A DNA stretch of 64,000 nucleotides from Streptomyces hydrogenans (GCF_014656075.1 NZ_BNBS01000005.1:1217-65216); one strand, 5' to 3'; positions 41,075 to 49,803 are shown, numbered from the stretch's first letter. Made by a program: numbers and translations. The notes: generated by a model from the letters alone, not told the origin.

Positions 41075-41519
41075 GGAACACCTCCTCGGGGCGCCGTTCC
41101 ACCACCCTGGCCAGACGGGCCAGCATGCCCCGGTGCCTGAGCTGGAGGGCCGCCTCGCTCACCGGGTTGTGCAGGGTTCCTCCGAGGCCGCGCAGGGGGT
41201 GCTCGTCGCAGACGACGAGCGTCTCCTCGCCCCAGGGCCTGAGCTGGAAGAAGATCCTCGCCGTGCCGAGAGGGGCGAACGCGGCCTCCAGCTCCAGTTC
41301 ACTGCCGGTCTCCTGGTGCCGGACGGTCGTCACTCCCTCGACGGACCATGGGCCCAGCCGGATCGTGTAGCGCAGCCGAGAGCCCTGTGAGGGCCAGGTG
41401 TCGTCCAGAGGGACGGACTCGGAGGGGCCCGCCACCCACTCCCCGTAGCTGCTCGGATCGGCGAGTACGGCCCACACCGTGTGTGGGGGACGTCGGACGA
41501 GCTGATGACGGACGGCCAC
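41067..41519 (-). CDS. SRPBCC (START-like) family protein
   Basis: 150 residues from GTG 41519 with AAGGAGG upstream. Polyketide-cyclase/START-like pattern: RHQLVRRPPHTVWAVLADPS, YGEWVAGPSES, SRLRYTIRLGPWSVEGVTTV, then LRPWGEETLVVCDEHPLRG and the C-terminal helix VSEAALQLRHRGMLARL. It forms a hydrophobic-ligand-binding cavity. The following gene was an FAD oxidoreductase, now truncated, so its original partner is lost. Divergent from the decarboxylase gene. Confidence 0.8.
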   Translation of the reverse strand: MAVRHQLVRRPPHTVWAVLADPSSYGEWVAGPSESVPLDDTWPSQGSRLRYTIRLGPWSVEGVTTVRHQETGSELELEAAFAPLGTARIFFQLRPWGEETLVVCDEHPLRGLGGTLHNPVSEAALQLRHRGMLARLARVVERRPEEVFRA

Positions 41520-41665
41520 GGCAGATCCTCCTTGCGAACGTCTGGGGGCGCGGCGCGGCCCCGTACGACCCGGCGAGGCGCCGGCCGGGCGCGCCCTCGC
41601 GCGTCGGGTGTCTCCAGGGTGAGGGGCCTTGCGTCAGCCTTCCACCGGGCGACCGGAGTCACGCC

Positions 41666-41681
41666 GGGGCCGAAGGGACCC
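41666..41681. promoter_or_regulatory. Possible DevR/OsdR-like box
   Basis: GGGGCCGAAGGGACCC in the 430-bp divergent region between the SRPBCC and decarboxylase genes resembles the GGGAC-type palindromes bound by DevR/OsdR dormancy regulators. It is imperfect (one extra base in the right half). The rest of 41520-41949 shows no gene. Confidence 0.3.
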
Positions 41682-41949
41682 TCCGTGACGGAGTGGTGTC
41701 GCGATCGTGGTGCCCCTACCCCGGGACTCATGCCCCAAGCGGTCGGGGCCCGGCGAGCCCACGACGGACCCACGGCCGTCCCCCCGCGAAGCCGTACAGC
41801 AGTGGCGAAGGGCCCGCACAAGGACCCGGTGCGGCGCCGACCCGGTCTCTCGGCGAGCGCGGTCGGCCGGCCCGCGCGGCGCTCCGCAGCACGTACCGAA
41901 TCCCGCCGTATGTCCGTTTTCATGGTCGGTGCCGGGGCAGGCGCGCGCT

Positions 41950-43416
41950 ATGGATCAGTCGAAGACACCCGTGCTCGATGCGTTGGCGGACTACCACGAG
42001 AAGGGCCAGACCCCGTTCACGCCTCCTGGGCACAAGCAGGGAAGGGGAACCGATCCCAGAGTGGTGGACGTGCTGGGCGACGCGGTGTTCCGGGCCGATG
42101 TCCTCGCGGTCAGCGGCCTGGACGACCGCACCTCGTCCGGGGGTGTGCTGGAGGAGGCGCAAGCCCTGATGGCCGAGGCCGTCGGCGCCGACCACGCCTT
42201 CTTCTCCACCTGCGGCAGCTCGCTCTCGGTGAAGTCGGCAATGCTGTCCGTCGCGGGGCCGCACGAGAAGCTGCTGGTCGGCCGCGACGCCCACAAGTCG
42301 GTGGTGTCGGGCCTGATCCTCTCGGGGATCGAGCCCGCCTGGGTGGACCCGCAATGGGATGCCGAGCGCCACCTGGCCCACTCCCCGACGGCCGAGGCGT
42401 TCGAGGCGGCGTTCGCCGAGCACCCCGACGCCCGGGGTGCGCTGGTGACGACACCGACCCCCTACGGCACCTGTTCGGACCTGGCCGCGATCGCCGAGGT
42501 CTGTCACCGGCGGGGCCGGCCCCTGATCGTCGACGAGGCGTGGGGCGCCCACCTGCCGTTCCACCCCGATCTTCCCACCTGGGCCATGGACGCCGGGGCC
42601 GACGTGTGCGTCACGTCCGTCCACAAGATGGGCTCCGCTCTGGAGCAGAGCTCCGTGTTCCACCTCCAGGGCGACCTGGTCCGGCCCGAGGTGCTCAAGA
42701 GCCGGGAGGACCTGCTGGGCACCACCAGCCCCAACGTGCTCATGTACGCCGCTCTGGACGGCTGGCGCCGTCAGATGGTCCAACACGGCGAGGCCCTGTT
42801 CGACCACGCGCTGGGCCTCGCGCGCAAGACCCGTGAGCGCATCTCCGGGATCGACGGCATCCGCGTCCACGGCCGGGACGACTTCTGCGGGCCCGGTCGG
42901 GCCGCGGACATGGACCCCCTCCAGATCATCATGGACATCAGCGCGTGGGAGACCACCGGCTACCGGGCCGCCGACTGGCTGCGTGCGCACCACCGGATCA
43001 ACCTCCACATCGCCGACCACCGCCGCATCAGCGCCCAGTTCACCCACGCCGACGACACCGACACGGCGGAAGCACTCGTGGCGGGCCTGACGGAGCTGTC
43101 CGAGCGGCGGGCGGAGGTGCGCTCGGGCCGAACCGTCGAGATCCCGCCGCCGTCGACGCTGCGGCTGGAGCAGGTGATGCTTCCGCGGGACGCCTTCTTC
43201 GGCCGTACGGAGCAGGTGTCCTGGGAGGAGGCGGACGGCCGGATCGCCGCCGAGATGCTGACCCCCTACCCGCCGGGCATTCCGGCGGTGGTGCCGGGGG
43301 AGCGCCTGAACGGCGACGTTCTGCGCTACCTGCGGACCGGGGTGGAGGCGGGCATGGTCGTGCCGGATGCCGTCGACACCGCGGTCACGAGCGTTCGGGT
43401 GGTGCGCGACGGGTGA
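41950..43416 (+). CDS. Orn/Lys/Arg decarboxylase family (fold type I PLP) protein
   Basis: 488 residues from ATG 41950. The family start TPVLDALADYHEKGQTPFTP followed by PGHKQG is a clear Orn/Lys/Arg decarboxylase signature. The PLP-binding parts are FFSTCGSSLSVKSAMLSV, LIVDEAWGAHLPFHP and SVHKMGSALEQSS with the Schiff-base Lys K226. The C-terminal domain ends with AEMLTPYPPGIPAVVPGE, which is also characteristic. It is shorter than inducible acid-stress decarboxylases, resembling the SpeA/Cad-like short Gram-positive types. It should release CO2 from a basic amino acid to give a polyamine. First gene of a plus-strand redox/stress series. Confidence 0.9.
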   Translation: MDQSKTPVLDALADYHEKGQTPFTPPGHKQGRGTDPRVVDVLGDAVFRADVLAVSGLDDRTSSGGVLEEAQALMAEAVGADHAFFSTCGSSLSVKSAMLSVAGPHEKLLVGRDAHKSVVSGLILSGIEPAWVDPQWDAERHLAHSPTAEAFEAAFAEHPDARGALVTTPTPYGTCSDLAAIAEVCHRRGRPLIVDEAWGAHLPFHPDLPTWAMDAGADVCVTSVHKMGSALEQSSVFHLQGDLVRPEVLKSREDLLGTTSPNVLMYAALDGWRRQMVQHGEALFDHALGLARKTRERISGIDGIRVHGRDDFCGPGRAADMDPLQIIMDISAWETTGYRAADWLRAHHRINLHIADHRRISAQFTHADDTDTAEALVAGLTELSERRAEVRSGRTVEIPPPSTLRLEQVMLPRDAFFGRTEQVSWEEADGRIAAEMLTPYPPGIPAVVPGERLNGDVLRYLRTGVEAGMVVPDAVDTAVTSVRVVRDG

Positions 43417-43518
43417 GCGGGCGGGCGGCGCCCGCGGACGAGCGATGGCCGGGCGACGCGGACGAGAGACGACGACACGAGCACGACACCAGCACGACAC
43501 GGTCGATGAGGAGGCGTC

Positions 43519-44703
43519 ATGAGGGCGCTCACGTGGCAGGGCAAGAGGGACGTACGCGTGGACACCGTTCCCGATCCGGTGATCCGGGACGGCGAAGACG
43601 TGATCGTCAGGATCACGACGACGGGTCTGTGCGGTTCCGACCTGCACCTCTACGAAGTCCTCGGCGCGTTCCTCGATCCCGGCGACATCCTGGGGCACGA
43701 GCCCATGGGAGTCGTCGAGGAGGTGGGACCGGAGGTCACCGTGCTGAAGCCCGGGGACCGGGTGGTGATCCCGTTCAACATCTCGTGCGGGTCGTGCTTC
43801 ATGTGCGGTCACGGGCTGCACTCCCAGTGCGAGACGACGCAGGTACGGGAGCACGGCACGGGCGCCTCGCTGTTCGGGTACACGAAGCTCTACGGCCAGG
43901 TCCCGGGCGGGCAGGCGGAGTACCTGCGCGTGCCGTTCGGGAACTCGCTGCCGATCCCGGTTCCGGACGGGCCGCCCGACGACCGGTTCGTCTACCTCTC
44001 CGACGTCCTGCCCACGGCCTGGCAGGCCGTCGCGTACGCGGAAGTGCCGCCGGGAGGCAGCGTCGCGGTCCTCGGACTCGGTCCCATCGGCGACATGAGC
44101 TGCCGCATCGCCGCCCACCGCGGAGCCGGCACGGTCATCGGCGTCGATCTCGTCCCCGAGCGGCTGGAGAGGGCGCGTCGACGCGGCGTCCACGCCCTGG
44201 ACCTGAAGGAGTGCGGCGACGACCTGTCCGACGCCGTCCGGTCCCTCACCGGGGGGCGCGGCCCTGACGCCGTCATCGACGCCGTGGGGATGGAGGCCCA
44301 CGGCAGCCGCGTCGCCGCGGCCGCCCAGAGCCTGACCGCCCTCCTACCGGACGCGCCGGCCGCGGCGCTGATGAAGCGCGCCGGAGTCGACCGGCTCGCG
44401 GCCCTCCGGACCGCCGTCGACCTCGTCCGCCGCGGAGGCACCGTCTCGGTGTCCGGGGTGTACGGCGGCGCGGCCGATCCGCTGCCCCTGCTGACCATGT
44501 TCGACAAGCAGCTGACGCTGCGCATGGGCCAGGCCAACGTACTGCGCTGGGTCGACGACATCCTCCCCCTGCTCACCGACGGGGACCCGCTGGGCGTCGA
44601 CGACTTCGCCACCCACCGCCTGCCGCTCGAACAGGCTCCGGACGCGTACGCCATGTTCCAGAAGAAGCAGGACGGGGCCGTCAAGGTCCTCTTCTCGCCC
44701 TGA
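43519..44703 (+). CDS. Zinc-dependent alcohol dehydrogenase (MDR family)
   Basis: 394 residues, ribosome binding site GAGGAGG. Catalytic zinc site C-G-S-D (ITTTGLCGSDLHLYE) and GHEPMGVVEEVG; structural zinc site with four cysteines in CGSCFMCGHGLHSQCE; NAD-binding VAVLGLGPIGDMSCRIAAHR and GVDLVPERLERARRRGV. The long structural lobe and total length resemble glutathione-independent formaldehyde dehydrogenase-like proteins. Cytoplasmic. It follows the decarboxylase by about 100 bp on the same strand and may oxidise aldehydes or alcohols formed under stress. Confidence 0.9.
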   Translation: MRALTWQGKRDVRVDTVPDPVIRDGEDVIVRITTTGLCGSDLHLYEVLGAFLDPGDILGHEPMGVVEEVGPEVTVLKPGDRVVIPFNISCGSCFMCGHGLHSQCETTQVREHGTGASLFGYTKLYGQVPGGQAEYLRVPFGNSLPIPVPDGPPDDRFVYLSDVLPTAWQAVAYAEVPPGGSVAVLGLGPIGDMSCRIAAHRGAGTVIGVDLVPERLERARRRGVHALDLKECGDDLSDAVRSLTGGRGPDAVIDAVGMEAHGSRVAAAAQSLTALLPDAPAAALMKRAGVDRLAALRTAVDLVRRGGTVSVSGVYGGAADPLPLLTMFDKQLTLRMGQANVLRWVDDILPLLTDGDPLGVDDFATHRLPLEQAPDAYAMFQKKQDGAVKVLFSP

Positions 44704-44719
44704 CACGCGTCGACGTCCT

Positions 44720-44736
44720 GTGGCCCCGCGGGCCAC
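44720..44736 (+). terminator. Hairpin after alcohol dehydrogenase
   Basis: GTGGCCC (44720-44726) and GGGCCAC (44730-44736) with a 3-nt loop, 17 bp after the stop. Short but G+C-rich; may be a partial terminator. Confidence 0.45.
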
Positions 44737-44793
44737 CGACCACGTAAGCGGCTCGTACGCGAGCCGGGTTCGCATCCGGAGACGAGGTACACG

Positions 44794-45483
44794 ATGACCA
44801 CCACGGATCTGGCCCCGGGGGCCCTCCCCCGCGGCCTGTTCGCCCTCCCGAGCGTCTACCGGCCTCAGGCGGACACGCGTCTGCTCGCCGCCGCGCTCGC
44901 CCAGGAGGAGGTCGGGCCCCTCACCGACGTGCTGGAGATCGGCACCGGGACCGGTGCACTCGCCCTCCACGCCGCGCGCAGGGGCGCCGCCACGGTCACG
45001 GCGGTCGACGTCTCCTGGCCCGCGGTGGTGACGGCACGGATGAACGCCCTGCTCCACCAGTTGCCGCTGCGCGTTCTGCACGGCGACTTCGCCGAGCGGA
45101 CTCCTGGGCGACGCTTCGACCTGGTCGTGACCAACCCCCCGTACGTTCCGTCCCCCGGGACCCGGTTGCCCTTGCGGGGTGCGGAGCGGGCCTGGGACGC
45201 GGGTCCCGACGGGCGCCTGGTGATCGACCGCATCTGCCGGGGCGCCGCCTCCCTGCTTCGCCCCGGCGGCGTTCTGCTGATGGTGCACTCGGGCATGTGC
45301 GGGGCGGAGACGACCGTGGACCGGCTGACCGGCGAGGGCTTGTCCGCCGCGATCGCGGCGCGTGAGTCCGTCCCGTGGGGCCCGGTCCTGCGTTCGCGAC
45401 GGGCCTGGCTGGAGCGGCGGGGCCTGGCGAGCCCGGACGAGAAGCGAGAGGAACTGGTGGTCATCCGTGCCCGCAACCTCTGA
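44794..45483 (+). CDS. HemK2/MTQ2-like SAM-dependent methyltransferase
   Basis: 229 residues. Motif I is DVLEIGTGTGALALHAARRG, the acidic loop is VTAVDVSWPAVVTARMNALL, and the catalytic N-P-P-Y is in FDLVVTNPPYVPSP, the tetrapeptide of N5-glutamine and N6-adenine methyltransferases (HemK/PrmC/RlmF class). It is shorter than PrmC and lacks its N-terminal helical domain. The substrate may be a protein glutamine or a small molecule. The next gene (CDGSH) starts inside its 3' end, so the two are translationally coupled. This methyltransferase-CDGSH-iron redox trio is conserved in Streptomyces from what I recall. Confidence 0.85.
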   Translation: MTTTDLAPGALPRGLFALPSVYRPQADTRLLAAALAQEEVGPLTDVLEIGTGTGALALHAARRGAATVTAVDVSWPAVVTARMNALLHQLPLRVLHGDFAERTPGRRFDLVVTNPPYVPSPGTRLPLRGAERAWDAGPDGRLVIDRICRGAASLLRPGGVLLMVHSGMCGAETTVDRLTGEGLSAAIAARESVPWGPVLRSRRAWLERRGLASPDEKREELVVIRARNL

Positions 45484-45712
45484 CGGCACCCCGGCCCGCA
45501 CGTCCGCGTGCCGGGTGTTCGTGGACCCCGAGGGGCCCGTGGTCGTGGAGGGCCCCGTCGAGATCGTTCTGGCCGACGGGACGGTCGCCCGTTCCGACCG
45601 CTTCTCCGTCGCCATCTGTACGTGTCGGCGCAGTCGCGCGTACCCCTGGTGCGACACCAGTCATCGCCGCCGCGAGCGAGCCGGGCGGCAGGCCGAGGAA
45701 AGGAAGCAGTGA
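45467..45712 (+). CDS. CDGSH iron-sulfur domain protein
   Basis: 81 residues from GTG 45467, overlapping the methyltransferase by 17 bp. The C-terminal motif FSVAICTCRRSRAYPWCDTS followed by H is the C-x-C-x2-(S/T)-x3-P-x-C-D-x-(S/T)-H pattern of mitoNEET-like proteins, binding one [2Fe-2S] cluster by three Cys and one His. The N-terminal half (VEGPVEIVLADGTVARSDR) is the usual beta-rich cap. Redox-active small protein, cytoplasmic. Its stop overlaps the start of the next gene (TGATG). Confidence 0.92.
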   Translation: MPATSDGTPARTSACRVFVDPEGPVVVEGPVEIVLADGTVARSDRFSVAICTCRRSRAYPWCDTSHRRRERAGRQAEERKQ

Positions 45713-46734
45713 TGCCCCCTCCGAGCCCGAGCCCGGTGGTCGCCGACAGGGCTCCCCGCCTCGTGGAGGAGCGGGGCGAGCTGTCCCGCGCCGTGACGCG
45801 GGCCCTCCGCTCGGGCGCCGCGCCGCGCCACGCGGCCGTGGCGGTGCGGCGCGCCGACCCCTGGGGCGAGGACCTGCACCTCGCCCTCTACCTCCTGTAC
45901 GAGCTGCACTACCGGGGCTTCGAGGGGGTGGACGACGCCCGGGAGTGGGACCCCGACCTCCTGCGGTTGCGGCGGGCGCTGGAATCGCGCTTCCTCAACG
46001 CCCTGCGCGCCGAGCTGACCGATGCGCCGCGGACCGTCTCCGAAGCCTTCGCGCCCCTGCTCGTCGAGCCCGTGGACCTCACCGGCAGCCTCAGCCAGTA
46101 CCTGGCGACGGACGGGGAGTTGTGGCAGCTGCGCGAGTACGCGGCCCTGCGTTCCCTCTACCACCTCAAGGAAGCCGACCCGCATGCCTGGGTGATCCCC
46201 CGGCTCACCGGCCGGGCCAAGGCCGCCATGGTCGCCATCGAGTACGACGAGTTCGGCGCCGGCCGCGCCGACCGCGTCCACGCACGGCTCTTCGCGGCCC
46301 TCATGGACGACCTCGACCTCGACAACGCCTACGGCCGGTACGTGGACCACGCGCCCGCCCCGCTCCTGGCGACCGTGAACCTGATGTCCCTGCTCGGGCT
46401 CCACCGCGCTCTGCGCGGCGCCCTCGTCGGCCACTTCGCCAGTGTCGAGATCACGTCGTCACCCGGATCCAGGCGCTTGGCCAAGGCCATGCGGCGCTGC
46501 GGGGCGGGAGCCGCGGCGGAACGCTTCTACGCCGAACACGTGGAGGCCGACGCCGTCCACGAGCAGGTGGTGCGCCACGGCGTCGTCGACGGGCTCCTGA
46601 CCGACGAGCCCGCTCTGGAGCCCGACATCGCCTTCGGCTGCGCCGCGACCGTCCTGTTGGAGGACCGCCTCACCGCCCACATCCGCGAGGCGTGGGACCG
46701 GAGTGCCAGTGCGCTGCGCCGGCCCCTGCAGTAA
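45712..46734 (+). CDS. Iron-containing redox enzyme family protein (haem-oxygenase-like fold)
   Basis: 340 residues from ATG 45712, sharing one base with the CDGSH stop. The protein is all-alpha with metal-ligand-rich helices: LHLALYLLYELHYRGFEG, MVAIEYDEFGAGRADRVHAR and later HVEADAVHEQVVRHGVVDGL. These Glu and His positions fit the HDO-like (haem-oxygenase-like diiron) superfamily annotated as iron-containing redox enzyme family. It may be an oxidase or oxygenase. The CDGSH protein just upstream could supply electrons or cluster. Substrate unknown. Confidence 0.85.
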   Translation: MPPPSPSPVVADRAPRLVEERGELSRAVTRALRSGAAPRHAAVAVRRADPWGEDLHLALYLLYELHYRGFEGVDDAREWDPDLLRLRRALESRFLNALRAELTDAPRTVSEAFAPLLVEPVDLTGSLSQYLATDGELWQLREYAALRSLYHLKEADPHAWVIPRLTGRAKAAMVAIEYDEFGAGRADRVHARLFAALMDDLDLDNAYGRYVDHAPAPLLATVNLMSLLGLHRALRGALVGHFASVEITSSPGSRRLAKAMRRCGAGAAAERFYAEHVEADAVHEQVVRHGVVDGLLTDEPALEPDIAFGCAATVLLEDRLTAHIREAWDRSASALRRPLQ

Positions 46735-46873
46735 CGGTCGGTGAGGGGAGAGGGGACGAACGTGTACCGGTCTCACCCGGCGTCGAAGCCGGCGCCTGTT
46801 CATCGACGGCCGGCCATTCGGCCTGTGGTGGGCTCCAGCCGTTCTTCGACAGGTGCGAGGGGACGCCGAGGAC

Positions 46874-46898
46874 GGGTGATCAAGAAGTGCCGGGGTAG
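46874..46898 (+). promoter_or_regulatory. Candidate SigB-type promoter for the carboxylate-amine ligase
   Basis: GGGT (46874-46877), 15-bp spacer, GGGTAG (46893-46898): close to the streptomycete general stress promoter GNNT-N15/16-GGGTA(C/T). It lies 9 bp before the GTG start, so the transcript would be leaderless or nearly so. Confidence 0.35.
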
Positions 46899-46907
46899 GC
46901 GCGACCT

Positions 46908-48002
46908 GTGATCACCATGGGCGTGGAAGAGGAGTATCTGCTGGTGGACCCGGTGACAGCCGTCCCGGTCCCGGTGGCGGCGGAGGTGCGCCGCGCGGCA
47001 GGTCTGGGACCCTTCGCGGACGGCGTCGAGATTCAGGACGAGTTGCTGCAGGCGCAGATCGAGGTGGCCACGCCCGTGTGCTGGAGCCTCGATGAAGTGG
47101 GAGGCCACCTGCTGAGGCTGCGTCACGCGGTCGCCACCGCCGCCGAGGCGAGCGGCGTCCGGGTGGCCGCGACGGGGGCCGCGCCGTTGCGGGGTGACCT
47201 GCCCGTGCCCGTGACCCCCACACCGCGCTATCTCATGATGGAGGGAGCGGCTCGCCAGTTGGTCGACGAGCAGTTGATCTGCGGCATGCACGTGCACGTG
47301 GGAGTCCCCGATCCGGAGACGGGCGTGGCGGTGCTGAACCGGATCCGGGGCTGGCTCCCCACCCTGCTGGCGATGTCCGCCAACTCCCCTCTGTGGGAGC
47401 GTCGGGACACCGGGTTCGCGAGTTGGCGCACCATCATCTTCGGTCGTTGGCCCGTCAGTGGCCCGCCGCCGCACTTCGACGGGCTCTGCGACTACGAGCA
47501 GCGGCTGGAGCGGTTGGTGGAGTCCGGCGTGATCACCGACCGGGGGCAGGTCTACTGGCAGGCCCGTCTGTCCGACAGCTACCCCACGGTCGAAGTGCGC
47601 TGCCTGGACGTCCAGCTGCGCCCCGACGACGCCGTCATGCTCGCCGGGATCATCCGAGGGCTGGTGGCCACGGCCATCGCGGAGGAGAAGGCCGAGATGC
47701 CCCTCCCCGAGGTCGCGCCGGAGCTGACGCAGGTCGCGAACTGGCACGCCGCCCGGCACGGTCTGAACGGGATCCTGCTGGATCCGCTGGGGCGCCCGCA
47801 CCGCGGCCCGGACGTGCTGTACGCCCTCCTGCGACACATCACCGCCGCCCTGGAGGACGCGGGTGATCTCCGCCTGGTGAGCGGGCTCGTCGATCGGCTC
47901 CTGAACCGCGGCACACCGGCCGAGCGCCAGCGCCGTGCTCTGGAGGAGGCGGGACTGCCGGGGCTGATCGATCTGGTGACCGGCGCCGGCGCATCCGCAT
48001 GA
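46908..48002 (+). CDS. Carboxylate-amine ligase, YbdK/EgtA-like glutamate-cysteine ligase family
   Basis: 364 residues from GTG 46908; ATG 46917 is an alternative giving [14 protein letters not shown], the universal start of this family. Further motifs are [54 protein letters not shown] and [13 protein letters not shown]. YbdK-type enzymes join glutamate and cysteine-like amines weakly, and actinomycete homologues occur in mycothiol/ergothioneine and natural-product contexts. It acts in the cytoplasm with ATP. It follows the iron redox gene by 170 bp and has its own possible stress promoter. Confidence 0.9.
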   Translation: MITMGVEEEYLLVDPVTAVPVPVAAEVRRAAGLGPFADGVEIQDELLQAQIEVATPVCWSLDEVGGHLLRLRHAVATAAEASGVRVAATGAAPLRGDLPVPVTPTPRYLMMEGAARQLVDEQLICGMHVHVGVPDPETGVAVLNRIRGWLPTLLAMSANSPLWERRDTGFASWRTIIFGRWPVSGPPPHFDGLCDYEQRLERLVESGVITDRGQVYWQARLSDSYPTVEVRCLDVQLRPDDAVMLAGIIRGLVATAIAEEKAEMPLPEVAPELTQVANWHAARHGLNGILLDPLGRPHRGPDVLYALLRHITAALEDAGDLRLVSGLVDRLLNRGTPAERQRRALEEAGLPGLIDLVTGAGASA

Positions 48003-48156
48003 TCCGCCCGGACGCCACCTGGACACGCACGTGGTGGGGGCGGTGGAAGAGTACGAGAGCCTGCAGACCCCGTACGGCGGTCGCGCGGTCGGCGACGGCG
48101 AGGTCGGCCGCGAGGGTCAGCGCGAGGGTTCCGTCCACGAAGGTGACGGGCGGCAT
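48003..48156 (-). pseudogene. Truncated STAS-like or unknown coding fragment
   Basis: From ATG 48156 (GGAAAG 10 bp upstream) the frame reads MPPVTFVDGTLALTLAADLA, then VADRATAVRGLQALVLFHRP and HHVRVQVASG with excellent third-position G/C bias. This looks like the first strands and helix of a STAS-like domain. It then runs antisense into the ligase gene, so the gene seems cut by a rearrangement at about 48003. The remaining 48157-48750 contains no supported gene. Confidence 0.35.
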
Positions 48157-48750
48157 GGCGGGCTGCTTTCCACCAGCCGGACCGGGCCGCGGCCCAGAGG
48201 CGCGTGCGCTCTGCGCCGCCGGAAGGACCGGGAAGGCCGGACGTCGGGGACATGCGCGGCGGGCGGGGCCGCCATCGGCGTAGCGACGACCTGAGCCGAG
48301 GGACTCCCGGCTGCGCGGCTGGTGGAGATCCGACCCTCCAAAATGGGATGCGGTACGGACCCGTACGGTCCACCGGCCTTCGGACAGCTCTCACGCCACG
48401 CCCCTGTCCGCCGCTCAGCCCAGCGACCGCCCGCGCCCGGCACGCGAGGACTCGTGGTCCCTCTCGCCGCCGGCCCGCCCGCGCCAACCCTCACCCCCTG
48501 GTCACCGCCCACACCTCCGCCGACCGCACCTCCCCCAGGGGCAACCCCAGCCGTCGGCGAACCGCGCGGCCGCATCGGGCTGCAGACCAGTCGACCACGC
48601 ACGGATCGGATCCCGGGGCAGGCCAAGCACACAGGTGACCTCGTCCGCCTGATCCAGCTCTTCGGCCCGCCACCGACCACCGCCATGCCCCCGGGGGCAC
48701 AGCCTCGATGTAGCGATGGGGTTGTGTCTGCGTGGCGCAGGATGGTGCCC
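48157..48750. other. About 600 bp without a supported gene
   Basis: Open frames on both strands lack ribosome binding sites or recognisable families. May include decayed sequence and the promoter of the 48751 gene. Confidence 0.35.
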
Positions 48751-49239
48751 ATGCACACTCTTTTCGATCCCCCCGAGCCCCGTCGCGTCTCGCCAGGCGA
48801 GTACCCCATGTGGGACCGGGCTCTCGCCCTTCTCAACCGGGACCTGGCGGTGACCCTTCCCGAGCAGGAGCCCCTGCAACTGCTGGCTGTTCCACCGTAC
48901 GATGCGGACGAGCCGGAGAACGTCTACGTCGCTCTGGCCAGCGGCGAGTGGCACGGCAATTACCTGGAACCGGACCCGGCGGACGACCCTGCCTCTGCGC
49001 TGGCGATCGTCGCCGATGCCGCGCAGGAGACCGTCACCGAGCTTCTGTGGCAGGCGTGGCCTCTGTGCGCCGAGCATGGCCTGGGCATGCATCCGCGGGA
49101 AGCGGACGAGCAGCTGTCCTGGTGGTGCGCGGGAGAGCGGTCGACTCGCGGCCCAGCCCATGTCCTTGCGACCGTGGGCGCGCTCGACGCTCTTGTCCAC
49201 CCACCTCGCCCCCCTCGCAAGCGGAGACGGGCGAGTTGA
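48751..49239 (+). CDS. Hypothetical protein upstream of a toxin-antitoxin pair
   Basis: 162 residues from ATG 48751, preferred over ATG 48742 because AGGA is better spaced. Acidic and Trp/Leu-rich: MWDRALALLNRDLAVTLPEQ, LLAVPPYDADEPENVYVALA, WHGNYLEPDPADDPASALAI and a C-terminal WWCAGERSTRG. No membrane segment. It resembles small streptomycete proteins of unknown function often next to SUKH/immunity-like genes. No reliable family assignment. Confidence 0.65.
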   Translation: MHTLFDPPEPRRVSPGEYPMWDRALALLNRDLAVTLPEQEPLQLLAVPPYDADEPENVYVALASGEWHGNYLEPDPADDPASALAIVADAAQETVTELLWQAWPLCAEHGLGMHPREADEQLSWWCAGERSTRGPAHVLATVGALDALVHPPRPPRKRRRAS

Positions 49240-49315
49240 GGAGGGTCACGTCTCAGAGGGCGTGTTTCCCACTGGTCCTCTGCCGTGCCCGTGGTCGGGT
49301 CGCTACGCTCGTCAC

Positions 49316-49558
49316 ATGACCGAGTTGACGTTGTCCATTGAGGACCGCCTGGCGGACCAGGTGGTCGAGTCCGCTCGCCGGTACGGGCTGCCCGTGCAGG
49401 AGTACGTGGAACGGGTGCTTCGCGCTGCCGAGACGCCAGGAGCGCCTGATCGTGAGGAGCGCGCGCTGGAACTGGCGCGTGGCGCCTACCGGCATTACGT
49501 GGACAGCGGCCGGTCCGAGGACGGGGCGATGTCCATGGCGGAGGTCTTCGGTCCGTGA
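49316..49558 (+). CDS. Antitoxin of a type II toxin-antitoxin pair
   Basis: 80 residues from ATG 49316. The N-terminal TELTLSIEDRLADQVVESAR followed by RYGLPVQEYVERVLR is a ribbon-helix-helix-like DNA-binding start, and the C-terminal acidic part (SGRSEDGAMSMAEVFGP) looks like the flexible toxin-neutralising tail. Stop and next start overlap in GTGA (49555-49558), the typical antitoxin-toxin coupling. It should repress the operon through its RHH domain. Confidence 0.7.
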   Translation: MTELTLSIEDRLADQVVESARRYGLPVQEYVERVLRAAETPGAPDREERALELARGAYRHYVDSGRSEDGAMSMAEVFGP

Positions 49559-49803
49559 CCGCGATCCCCGCGAGGTTCGCGTCGACCGTCGGCCAGACCA
49601 TCCGTTCCCTGCCCATGGCCGAACGGGCGGAACTCCAGCAGGCCATCGTCCGCGCCTGTGAGGATCCCTGGTCCTGGCCTCAGGCCGACAAGTACGAGAT
49701 GGACGAATCCGTACGTGTCATCACCACCCGCGCCGCCCTCGTCCACTACGTGATCCTGCCGGGTCCCGATCCGCACCTGTGGGTCTTCGCGATCGCTGTC
49801 TGA
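49555..49803 (+). CDS. RelE/ParE-like toxin
   Basis: 82 residues from GTG 49555. Helical start (FASTVGQTIRSLPMAERAEL) then a beta-sheet part with WPQADKYEMDESVRVITTRA and ALVHYVILPGPDPHLWVFAI, the strand pattern of RelE/ParE-fold toxins, with the final aromatic strand. Classical catalytic Arg/His residues are not obvious, so mRNA interferase or gyrase inhibition cannot be decided. Paired with the RHH-like antitoxin upstream. Confidence 0.65.
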   Translation: MTAIPARFASTVGQTIRSLPMAERAELQQAIVRACEDPWSWPQADKYEMDESVRVITTRAALVHYVILPGPDPHLWVFAIAV

